Below are positions 5,528 to 11,560 of a stretch of 12,799 nucleotides of DNA, in pieces. Location: assembly GCA_903953065.1 (NCBI GenBank), contig CAJBIG010000034.1:1-12799 (forward strand), given 5' to 3'. Source of the DNA: an uncultured Solirubrobacterales bacterium (GTDB taxonomy: Bacteria > Actinomycetota > Thermoleophilia > Solirubrobacterales > Solirubrobacteraceae). Made by a program: the position numbers and the translations under genes. Positions within the stretch are counted from its first letter, which is position 1, and each line of letters starts with the position of its first letter. The notes beneath the pieces were generated by a model. The model was not told where the DNA came from. It ran no database searches and saw only the letters and a program-made list of their open reading frames with translations.

Positions 5528-5854
5528 GTGGCTAAGAAGAAAGAAACCAACTCAGCACGCCGCAAGGACAAGAAGGCCGGCCCAGGCACGGGTCGTCGCA
5601 AGTCGTGCGCCTGCTGCAAGGACAAGATCGTCCACATCGACTACAAGGACGTGCCGCTGCTGAAGCGCTTCACCTCCGAGCGCGGCAAGATTCGCTCGCG
5701 TGGGATGACCGGCCTCTGCCGTCGTCACCAGACGCAGCTCGCTGAAGCCGTCAAGCGCTCACGCGAACTGGCACTGATCCCTTACGCCGGTGAGCCGGCC
5801 AACGAAGGCACTCGCCCACGCCGCGGCCGTGACCGGGACCGGGACCGCGACTAA
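5528..5854 (+). CDS. rpsR: 30S ribosomal protein S18, zinc-ribbon form
   Basis: S18 pairs with S6 in the 30S platform. This 108-residue protein has the standard core IDYKDVPLLKRFTSERGKI followed by TGLCRRHQTQLAEAVKRSRELALIPY. Cys27, Cys30, Cys64 and His67 make a plausible zinc site (CxxC plus CxxH), as in the C+ form of S18; Cys29 is an extra cysteine. Both ends are extended: a Lys/Arg-rich N-terminus of about 25 residues, and a C-terminus ending in four Arg-Asp repeats. Typical S18 is about 75-90 residues. The GTG at 5528 gives the usual MAKKK start; the ribosome binding site is weak. The stop codon overlaps the rplI ATG by one base (TAATG), so rplI is probably translated by coupling. Confidence 0.95.
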   Translation: MAKKKETNSARRKDKKAGPGTGRRKSCACCKDKIVHIDYKDVPLLKRFTSERGKIRSRGMTGLCRRHQTQLAEAVKRSRELALIPYAGEPANEGTRPRRGRDRDRDRD

Positions 5855-6303
5855 TGCCTGAAGCAATCCTGCTCAAAGACGTTGACAACCTCGGCCACAA
5901 GGGCGCGTTGGTTGTCGTCTCCAAGGGCTACCTGCGCAACTACCTGCTGCCGCGCAAGCTTGCGCAGGCTGCAACCGCCTCATCGATCGCCGCCGCCGAA
6001 ATCGCTTACGAAGCGGCCGCTGCCGAGCGCGCTCAGGCCGCCAACGACTCCCAGGAGCTCGCCGACCTTCTCACCAGCACGACGCTGACAATCACGGCGC
6101 CGGCTGGAGAAGACGGCCGTCTCTTCGGCTCAGTCACGCCGCAGGACATCGCCGACGCAATCCTTGAAGTCCGCGCTGTCGAGATCGACAAGCGCAAGAT
6201 CCGCCTCGAGGCGCCGATCAAAGAGACCGGCACGCACAACGTCGAGATCGACCTGGCTGTCGGCATCCGCGCGACCGTCACGACGATCGTCGCTGAGCAG
6301 TAA
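5854..6303 (+). CDS. rplI: 50S ribosomal protein L9
   Basis: L9 binds 23S rRNA near the base of the L1 stalk. This 149-residue protein has the normal two-domain shape: an N-terminal RNA-binding domain (AILLKDVDNLGHKG, then VSKGYLRNYLLPRKLAQAAT, about residues 1-45), a long Ala/Glu-rich connecting helix (about 45-75), and a C-terminal domain with DGRLFGSVTPQDIADAI and a TGTHNVEIDLAVGIRATVTTIV ending. The start at 5854 overlaps the rpsR stop by one base, and no separate ribosome binding site is evident. Length and sequence are typical. A U-less hairpin follows 36 nt after the stop. Confidence 0.97.
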   Translation: MPEAILLKDVDNLGHKGALVVVSKGYLRNYLLPRKLAQAATASSIAAAEIAYEAAAAERAQAANDSQELADLLTSTTLTITAPAGEDGRLFGSVTPQDIADAILEVRAVEIDKRKIRLEAPIKETGTHNVEIDLAVGIRATVTTIVAEQ

Positions 6304-6339
6304 CAGCCAAACGCGCCAGCAGAGGCAGCCTTGAAACAA

Positions 6340-6360
6340 CTTGCCGCCATTTGCGGCAAG
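6340..6360 (+). terminator. Hairpin after rplI
   Basis: CTTGCCGC (6340-6347) pairs perfectly with GCGGCAAG (6353-6360) around the 5-nt loop CATTT. It lies between rplI and the candidate dnaB promoter, where the ribosomal-protein transcript would be expected to end. No T-run follows, so an intrinsic terminator of the usual kind is not shown; a U-less or factor-assisted terminator, or an RNA stability element, is possible. Confidence 0.45.
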
Positions 6361-6366
6361 AGCGTG

Positions 6367-6395
6367 TGCACAACACCCGATCGCGTTGGTAGCTT
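6367..6395 (+). promoter_or_regulatory. Candidate promoter of dnaB
   Basis: TGCACA (6367-6372, four of six matches to TTGACA), a 17 bp spacer and TAGCTT (6390-6395) form the best-spaced promoter candidate in the window. The -10 ends 9 nt before the dnaB ATG and no Shine-Dalgarno sequence intervenes, so the transcript may be leaderless. It overlaps the dyad at 6377-6402. Confidence 0.45.
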
Positions 6396-6402
6396 CGATC
6401 GG
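6377..6402. repeat. Inverted repeat around the dnaB -10 box
   Basis: CCGATCG (6377-6383) and CGATCGG (6396-6402) are perfect inverted repeats 12 nt apart. They flank the candidate -10 box and end 2 nt before the dnaB ATG. It could be an operator or, if transcription starts upstream, a hairpin over the translation start. CGATCG is itself a palindrome that is common in GC-rich DNA, so chance is not excluded. Confidence 0.4.
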
Positions 6403-6404
6403 TA

Positions 6405-7796
6405 ATGGCAACCACCGCTCAGACGCCCGGATCGCCAACCGATCCGCAGGCCACGCTACCGCCCCACTCGATCGAATCCGAGCAGGCGATCCTTGGCGCA
6501 ATCATCCTCTCGGAGAAGGCTCACTACGCCTACGTCGTTGAAGAGGAGATAACGGCTGCCGACTTCTACCGCGCGCGCCATCGCGTGATCTTTGAGGCGC
6601 TGCTGGGACTCTTCGACCGCGGCGTTGAAATCGACGTCCTCAGCGTCACCGAAGAGCTCAAGTCTGTCGGCAAGCTCGAGGAGGCCGGCGGCGAGGAAGC
6701 GGTCCAAGAGCTCGTTACTGCGGTGCCGGCCGTGGGCAACCTGCGCCGCTACGCCGAGATCGTCCGCGAAACAGCCCACCTGAGGCGGCTGCTCGACACC
6801 TCCTACCGAATCCAGTCGAGCGTCTACACGCGCGACGGCGACCCGCAGCAGATCGTCGACGAGGCAGAGCGCTCGATCCTTGAAATCCGCATGGGAGACG
6901 GCGGTCAGGATTTCCGCGCCGTCGGCGATGTGCTCCACCAAGAGCTGCAGCGCTGGGATGACCTCGCAAAGCGCGGAGAGTCGATTACAGGAATCCCCTC
7001 CGGCTTCGCCGACCTTGATCAGATCACCGGCGGCTTCCAGCCCGGCAACCTGATCATCATCGCCGCGCGCCCATCGATGGGTAAGTCGGCGCTGGTCACG
7101 AACATCGCCGAGAACGTCGCGCTCGATAAGAAGAACCCTCGTCCTGTGGCTCTCTTCTCGCTCGAGATGTCGGAAGGCGAGCTGGCCCAGCGCTTCATCG
7201 CCTCGCAGGCGACAATCAAGGGCGACGATCTTCGCAAGGGCCGCGTCCGCGATGAGAAGTGGCAGCGCGTGCTGAAGGTCGCTGGCGAGTACGAGCGGTC
7301 AAATCTCTACGTCGACGATTCCTCCGACATCGGCCTGCTCGACATCCGTGCCAAGGCGCGGCGGCTCCACCAGAGCCTGCGCGATGACGGTGGCCTCGGG
7401 TTGATCATCATCGACTACCTGCAGCTGATGCGCGCCGACGGCCGCTACGACAACCGCGTTCAGCAGGTCGGCGAGATGAGCCGTGGGCTGAAGATCCTCG
7501 CGCGCGAACTAAAAGTTCCTGTCATCGCTCTCTCACAGCTCTCGCGTGGAGTCGAGTCGCGGCCCGACAAGCGACCGATGCTCTCGGACCTTCGCGAATC
7601 GGGCCAGATCGAGCAGGACGCCGACCTCGTCATGTTCATCTACCGCGACGAGTACTACAACCACGAGGCCTCCGAGGATCCCGGCGTGAGCGAGATCATC
7701 ATCGGCAAGCACCGCAACGGCGCGCTCGGCAACGTCCGTCTGACCTTCCAGCACGAATACCCACGCTTCCGCAACATCGCGATGGACGCGGCGTGA
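6405..7796 (+). CDS. dnaB: Replicative DNA helicase DnaB
   Basis: DnaB is the hexameric 5'-3' helicase that unwinds the replication fork and stimulates primase. The 463-residue protein has an N-terminal helical collar domain (PPHSIESEQAILGAII, then FDRGVEIDVLSVTEELK, about residues 20-150), a linker, and a RecA-like ATPase domain with the Walker A motif ARPSMGKS (K227, S228), ALFSLEMS, the Walker B region LIIIDYLQLM, and the QLSRGVE...LRESGQIEQDAD segment with DNA-binding and arginine-finger motifs. Length is normal and no intein interrupts the Walker A or other motifs, unlike some mycobacterial homologues. The start at 6405 is supported by the promoter spacing. Its stop overlaps the start of the loader-like gene by four bases (GTGA). 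Confidence 0.97.
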   Translation: MATTAQTPGSPTDPQATLPPHSIESEQAILGAIILSEKAHYAYVVEEEITAADFYRARHRVIFEALLGLFDRGVEIDVLSVTEELKSVGKLEEAGGEEAVQELVTAVPAVGNLRRYAEIVRETAHLRRLLDTSYRIQSSVYTRDGDPQQIVDEAERSILEIRMGDGGQDFRAVGDVLHQELQRWDDLAKRGESITGIPSGFADLDQITGGFQPGNLIIIAARPSMGKSALVTNIAENVALDKKNPRPVALFSLEMSEGELAQRFIASQATIKGDDLRKGRVRDEKWQRVLKVAGEYERSNLYVDDSSDIGLLDIRAKARRLHQSLRDDGGLGLIIIDYLQLMRADGRYDNRVQQVGEMSRGLKILARELKVPVIALSQLSRGVESRPDKRPMLSDLRESGQIEQDADLVMFIYRDEYYNHEASEDPGVSEIIIGKHRNGALGNVRLTFQHEYPRFRNIAMDAA

Positions 7797-8524
7797 GCGG
7801 CTACGCCTGCAAGGACTGTGAGGATTCAGGCTGGCTCGACACGCCTGACGGTAATGCCGTCGTCGCCTGCCACTGCCGCGAGCAGCTGCTGGCCTCAAGG
7901 CGTTCGCGTTCGCTCTCGGCCGTGATTCCACGCCGCTACCGCGGCGCCTCATTCGACCGGCCGCCGATCAGCTCGATGCCGACGGCGCAGGTCGACCTAG
8001 TCAAGAGCTACGTGCGCCACCTCGACGAGCGCCTCGCCGAAGGGCGCGGACTTTGGTTCTTCGGTGGAGTCGGCACCGGCAAGACGACGCTGGCGATGCT
8101 CGTTTCGCAGGCCGCGATCGATGCCCGCCGCGGCGTCGCGATCTATTCGCTGCCGCGGCTCCTCGCTGAGATCCGCAGCACCTTCGAGGACGACGCCGAA
8201 GGCGGCTACGTCGACCTGCTCGATCGCCTTGCCGAGATCGACCTCCTTCAGATCGATGACCTTGGCGCCGAGAAGACCAGCGCTTGGGTGCTCGAGCAGC
8301 TCTACTCGATCGTCAACGCTCGCTACGAGGCGCAGCGCTCGATCATCGTCACAACCAACCTTGAGCGCGACGAGCTCGCAGTTCAGATCGGCGAGCGAAC
8401 AGTTTCAAGGCTCGAAGAGATGTGCGAGATGTGCCCCCTGTTCGGTGAAGACAAGCGCCGCTTTGAGGCCGTGGACATGCGCGATAAGGACCAACCGCCT
8501 GCGCCAGACCTACGTTTGGCCTAG
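7793..8524 (+). CDS. DnaC/DnaI-type helicase-loader AAA+ ATPase
   Basis: This 243-residue AAA+ protein is of the DnaC/DnaI/IstB group. It probably helps place the DnaB helicase on DNA. An N-terminal zinc-finger-like module has Cys6, Cys9, Cys26 and Cys28 (CKDC...CHC), resembling the zinc-binding N-domain that B. subtilis DnaI uses to contact its helicase. The ATPase core has a Walker A motif GVGTGKTT (K97, T98), a Walker B motif LLQIDDLG (D155, D156), a sensor-like VTTNL, and a box GERTVSRLEEM. The GTG at 7793 overlaps the dnaB stop by four bases, so the helicase and this ATPase are probably translated together in a defined ratio. IstB-type transposition helpers share the fold, but no transposase is nearby, and the position after dnaB favours a loader. 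Confidence 0.85.
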   Translation: MSGYACKDCEDSGWLDTPDGNAVVACHCREQLLASRRSRSLSAVIPRRYRGASFDRPPISSMPTAQVDLVKSYVRHLDERLAEGRGLWFFGGVGTGKTTLAMLVSQAAIDARRGVAIYSLPRLLAEIRSTFEDDAEGGYVDLLDRLAEIDLLQIDDLGAEKTSAWVLEQLYSIVNARYEAQRSIIVTTNLERDELAVQIGERTVSRLEEMCEMCPLFGEDKRRFEAVDMRDKDQPPAPDLRLA

Positions 8525-8531
8525 CGCCTCG

Positions 8532-8537
8532 TAGACT
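8532..8537 (+). promoter_or_regulatory. Candidate -10 box (TAGACT) for purA
   Basis: TAGACT ends 9 nt before the purA ATG, in a gap of only 22 nt after the loader gene. No Shine-Dalgarno sequence is present. It is identical to the box before ssb. The -35 region would fall inside the loader gene and shows no clear match. Read-through from dnaB may also transcribe purA. Confidence 0.4.
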
Positions 8538-8546
8538 CCTTCGCTG

Positions 8547-9854
8547 ATGCCAGGGATCGTTGTAGTCGGCGCCCAGTGGGGCGATGAAGGAAAAGGAAAG
8601 ATCGTCGATCTTCTGGCGGAGCGTGCGCGGATAGTCGCTCGCTTTCAGGGCGGCAACAATGCCGGTCACACAATCGTCCACGGTGACGACGTCTGGAAGT
8701 TCCATCTGATCCCGTCAGGAATCCTCTACCCGGGGACGCTCTGCGTGATCGGCAACGGTGTCGTCGTTGATCCGGGCGTACTTACCGGCGAGCTCGACGG
8801 TCTGCGCGAGCGAGGCGTTGACGTGAGCAACTTCCGCCTCAGTGCCAACGCGCACCTGATCATGCCCTACCACCTGATGCTCGACCAGGCCGGCGAAGCG
8901 CGACTGGGCAAGCTCGAGATCGGCACGACGCGCCGTGGCATCGGCCCCTGCTACGCCGACAAGGCGCTGCGGCTCGGGATCCGAGTTCAGGACATGCTCG
9001 ACGAGAAGATCCTCAAGCAGAAGATCATGGCCGCATTGGAACCCAAGCGCTTGCAGCTGCGTGAATTTGAACGCGACCCGGCGCTCGACCTGCAGACGAT
9101 CACCGAGCAGTACCTGCTCTACGGCAAGCGACTCGAGCAGTACATCGCCGACACAACAACTCTGATCCACGAGGCGCTCGAAGCGGAAAAGCTCGTGATC
9201 TTCGAGGGCGCGCAAGGCGCTCTGCTTGACATCGACCACGGCACCTACCCGTTCGTCACCTCGTCAAACCCAATTGCCGGCGCGGCCTGCACCGGCGCTG
9301 GCGTTGGGCCAAAGGACATCGACGAAGTCTGGGGGATTGCGAAGGCCTACGCTACGCGCGTCGGCTCAGGGCCTTTCCCGACCGAACTCGACGATGAGGT
9401 CGGCGAACGTATCCGCACCGCCGGCGGCGAATTTGGAACGACGACCGGCAGGCCGCGGCGGACCGGCTGGATCGATCTGGTGGCACTGCGCTACGCCGCG
9501 AGGATCAACGGTCTAACAGCGCTCGCCATCACCAAGCTCGATGTCCTCAGCGGCTTTGAGACGCTGCCGCTCTGCACGGCCTACGTCGGCGACGACGAGA
9601 GCGACGGGGCCGAGTTCACAAGCTTCCCCTACCACCAGTCGGTGCTCCATCACGTTGGCGCCAAGTACACCGAGATGCCTGGCTGGAGTGAGGACATCAG
9701 CAAGGTGCGCAGCGAAGCCGAGCTGCCCGACGCGGTAACCAACTACCTCAACTTCATCGAAGAGTTCGTCGGCGTGCCGGTAATCATCGTCGGCGTAGGC
9801 CCCGGCCACGACCAGATCATCTGGCGCGGCGATCACGGCCCACCTGCTGTTTAG
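8547..9854 (+). CDS. purA: Adenylosuccinate synthetase
   Basis: PurA condenses IMP with aspartate using GTP to form adenylosuccinate, the first committed step from IMP to AMP. The 435-residue protein is of normal length. It has the N-terminal signature VVGAQWGDEGKGKIVD with catalytic D13, then GGNNAGHT with catalytic H41, the loop TTRRGIGPCYADKALR, EGAQGALLDIDHGTYPFVTSSNP, the aspartate/IMP-binding TTTGRPRRTGWIDL, and the guanine-recognition ITKLDVLSGF. All motifs are intact. The ATG at 8547 directly precedes the first strand. The gene is tail-to-tail with the minus-strand acyltransferase, and their stop codons share TTAG (9851-9854), leaving no room for an intrinsic terminator between them. 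Confidence 0.98.
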   Translation: MPGIVVVGAQWGDEGKGKIVDLLAERARIVARFQGGNNAGHTIVHGDDVWKFHLIPSGILYPGTLCVIGNGVVVDPGVLTGELDGLRERGVDVSNFRLSANAHLIMPYHLMLDQAGEARLGKLEIGTTRRGIGPCYADKALRLGIRVQDMLDEKILKQKIMAALEPKRLQLREFERDPALDLQTITEQYLLYGKRLEQYIADTTTLIHEALEAEKLVIFEGAQGALLDIDHGTYPFVTSSNPIAGAACTGAGVGPKDIDEVWGIAKAYATRVGSGPFPTELDDEVGERIRTAGGEFGTTTGRPRRTGWIDLVALRYAARINGLTALAITKLDVLSGFETLPLCTAYVGDDESDGAEFTSFPYHQSVLHHVGAKYTEMPGWSEDISKVRSEAELPDAVTNYLNFIEEFVGVPVIIVGVGPGHDQIIWRGDHGPPAV

Positions 9855-10510
9855 CGTTCGCGCGCAGGAACGCCGACGACTAGCGCGCCAGGGGCGACGT
9901 CGGCGCTGACGACTGCGCCGGCGGCGACCAAAGCTTTCTCGCCGATACGCACCCCCGGGAGCAGAACAGCGCCGGCGCCAACGCGGCAGCCGCGGCAGAG
10001 CGTGGGGCCGTCGAGCTGCCCGTCGAGCGGGCCTGACAGACGGTCGTTGGTTGTGATCGCTCCGGGGCCGACGAAAACGTCGTCTTCGATCACCGTTCCC
10101 GCCGTCACATAAACCGAACTCTGAATCGAAACCCGGTCGCCGATCACAACGTCAGGATCGATGCCGCTGCCGCGGCCGATCACGCTCTCTTCGCCGATGA
10201 CGGCGCGCTCGCGGATGTAGGCCTGGTCGCCGATGATTGAGCCTGCGCCGATCGTCGAACCGGCAAAGATGATTGCGCCAGAGCAGATCCTTACGCCGGC
10301 GCCGATTGTCAGCGCGCCCGGCGCCTCCCCCTTTGTTGCCGAGCTGGCGCTGAGCAGCGGCAACTTGCCGAGCACGACGTTCTCTTGAATCACGACTCCG
10401 GCGCCAATCACAACGCCTTCGTGGACGACGACATTTGCGCCAAAGACGACGTCCTCGGCGACCGAGGCCGATTCGGCGACGAGAGGCTGGCTTGCAGGGT
10501 GGTCGTCCAT
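9851..10510 (-). CDS. Hexapeptide-repeat acyltransferase, probable sugar N-acetyltransferase (WbpD-like)
   Basis: This 219-residue protein is built almost entirely of left-handed beta-helix hexapeptide repeats ([V/I]-G-x-x-[S/A/T]-x), running from about residue 8 to the C-terminal GVPARE. The fold forms trimers and transfers acetyl or acyl groups from CoA. The TTND segment (residues 153-156), a loop and a last run of repeats resemble WbpD/WlbB-type transferases, which acetylate the 3-amino group of UDP-amino sugars. A serine O-acetyl- or other sugar acyltransferase cannot be excluded. The start at 10510 (MDDHPASQ) is chosen because the repeats begin just after it and a TAGGGT box lies 7 nt upstream. 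The frame continues further upstream but would then run antisense through the whole next gene. It diverges from a 3-dehydrogenase-like gene, which supports a role in making the same sugar. Confidence 0.85.
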   Translation of the reverse strand: MDDHPASQPLVAESASVAEDVVFGANVVVHEGVVIGAGVVIQENVVLGKLPLLSASSATKGEAPGALTIGAGVRICSGAIIFAGSTIGAGSIIGDQAYIRERAVIGEESVIGRGSGIDPDVVIGDRVSIQSSVYVTAGTVIEDDVFVGPGAITTNDRLSGPLDGQLDGPTLCRGCRVGAGAVLLPGVRIGEKALVAAGAVVSADVAPGALVVGVPARER

Positions 10511-10516
10511 GGCAGA

Positions 10517-10523
10517 TACCCTA
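10517..10523. promoter_or_regulatory. Overlapping bidirectional -10 element of the two sugar genes
   Basis: The 7-bp sequence TACCCTA reads TACCCT on the plus strand (10517-10522) and TAGGGT on the minus strand (10523-10518). Both fit the TAnnnT pattern seen before other genes here. The plus box ends 9 nt before GTG 10532 and the minus box ends 7 nt before the ATG at 10510. Possible -35 elements are TTGCAG at 10492-10497 (plus) and a TTGGCG about 16 nt from the minus box. One symmetric element could thus serve two divergent leaderless genes. Confidence 0.5.
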
Positions 10524-10531
10524 ATGCCGTC

Positions 10532-11560
10532 GTGGGTGACGCCAACAACAAACCGACCATGCACGGCGCCGTTCTGGGGCTGGGAATGATCGGCCGCCAT
10601 CATGCCAGGCTGCTGCAGAGCACGCCGCAGGTGAGCTTTGCCGGTGCCGTTGATCCGCTCGGTGACGTTCACGGCGCCGTCACCGACCCGGCGCTGGTAT
10701 TCAGCTCGGTCGCCGACCTTGTCGCCGCGGGGCCGCTCGACTTCGCGATCGTCGCCGTTCCGACCGAGGAGCACGTCGCCGCTGTGCGCGAAGTGACCGC
10801 AGCCGGCGCCTCCGTGCTGGTCGAGAAGCCGATCGCCGCCAGCGCAGCCGACGGGCGCGAACTGATCGAGATCGTCGAGGCGGCCGGCGTCCACGGCGCC
10901 GTCGGCCACGTTGAGCGCTGCAACCCGGCGTTGATCGAATTGCGCCAGCGCGTTGACGATGGCCAGCTCGGCGAGCTTTTTCTGATCGCGACCGAACGCG
11001 TCGGCCCGTTCCCGGACAGAATCCGCGACGTCGGTGTAGTCAAGGACCTTGCAACACACGATCTCGATCTCGTCCGCTGGCTTGGCGGCGCTCCGATCGC
11101 TTCGCTCGCCGGTCAGACTCAGAACCGGATGGGCCGCCCGCTCGAGGATCTCGTTTTGATCAGCGGCGCGCTCACCAGCGGCGTCAGCTTTAACTCAATC
11201 GTTGACTGGCTCTCGCCGACGAAGGTGCGCCGCACGCGCGTGCTTGGCGAGCGCGGGATGCTGGTCGCCGACACGCTGACCGCCGATCTGACCTTCTACG
11301 AGAACGGCGCGGTAGGGAGCGAGTGGGGAGCCACGCAGTCGCTGCGCGGCGTCAGCGAGGGAGACGTCACCCGTTACGCGCTCGCGCGCCGCGAGCCGCT
11401 GCGCGTGCAGCTCGACCGCTTCCTTGATCTGCTCGGCGGCTCGCCTGATTCGCAGGTGGTGACGCTGGCCGAAGGGCTTGAGACCTTGGCCAGCGCCGAG
11501 GCGGTGCTGGAGAGCGCCGCCAGCGGGATGACCGTCACCCCCAACGCCGCAGGAGTCTGA
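10532..11560 (+). CDS. Gfo/Idh/MocA oxidoreductase, UDP-GlcNAc(A) 3-dehydrogenase-like
   Basis: This 342-residue NAD(P)-dependent oxidoreductase probably oxidises the 3-hydroxyl of a UDP-N-acetyl sugar so that a transaminase can act. The Rossmann domain has GLGMIG (residues 16-21), VPTEEH, and EKPIA with the conserved K99. The substrate domain has GHVERCNPAL (125-134) and RVGPFPDRIRDVGVVKDLATHDLDL with D172 and H176. The HVER-NP and RVGPFPxRIRDVGV boxes are those I associate with UDP-N-acetylglucosamine 3-dehydrogenase-like members (GnnA/WbpB type). GTG 10532 is preferred because it lies 9 nt after a -10 box. ATG 10559, nine codons later, is the alternative, since the Rossmann strand begins there. 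A longer frame back to 10385 would overlap the divergent acyltransferase and is unlikely. The stop overlaps the next ATG by one base. Confidence 0.85.
   Translation: MGDANNKPTMHGAVLGLGMIGRHHARLLQSTPQVSFAGAVDPLGDVHGAVTDPALVFSSVADLVAAGPLDFAIVAVPTEEHVAAVREVTAAGASVLVEKPIAASAADGRELIEIVEAAGVHGAVGHVERCNPALIELRQRVDDGQLGELFLIATERVGPFPDRIRDVGVVKDLATHDLDLVRWLGGAPIASLAGQTQNRMGRPLEDLVLISGALTSGVSFNSIVDWLSPTKVRRTRVLGERGMLVADTLTADLTFYENGAVGSEWGATQSLRGVSEGDVTRYALARREPLRVQLDRFLDLLGGSPDSQVVTLAEGLETLASAEAVLESAASGMTVTPNAAGV
11551..11555 (+). promoter_or_regulatory. Shine-Dalgarno sequence (AGGAG) inside the end of the upstream gene
   Basis: AGGAG lies 4 nt before ATG 11560, inside the last codons of the oxidoreductase gene. 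Together with the TGATG stop/start overlap it supports 11560 as the true start and coupled translation of the two dehydrogenases. Confidence 0.6.

Noticed and set aside
6405..7796. Intein in dnaB
   Set aside because: Helicases are common intein hosts, but the Walker A and neighbouring motifs are uninterrupted and the length is normal.
7793..8524. IstB-type transposition ATPase from an insertion sequence
   Set aside because: No transposase, terminal inverted repeats or target duplication is visible, and the gene is coupled to dnaB by a stop/start overlap.
10385..10531. Upstream extension of the Gfo/Idh oxidoreductase to an ATG at 10385
   Set aside because: The added segment lies antisense within the acyltransferase gene and precedes the Rossmann start with unrelated sequence. 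GTG 10532 or ATG 10559 fits the fold and promoter spacing.
9851..11059. Long 402-codon minus-strand frame extending the acyltransferase upstream
   Set aside because: The extra N-terminal half has no family likeness, runs antisense through conserved motifs of the 3-dehydrogenase-like gene, and the hexapeptide repeats begin right after ATG 10510, which has a -10 box 7 nt upstream.
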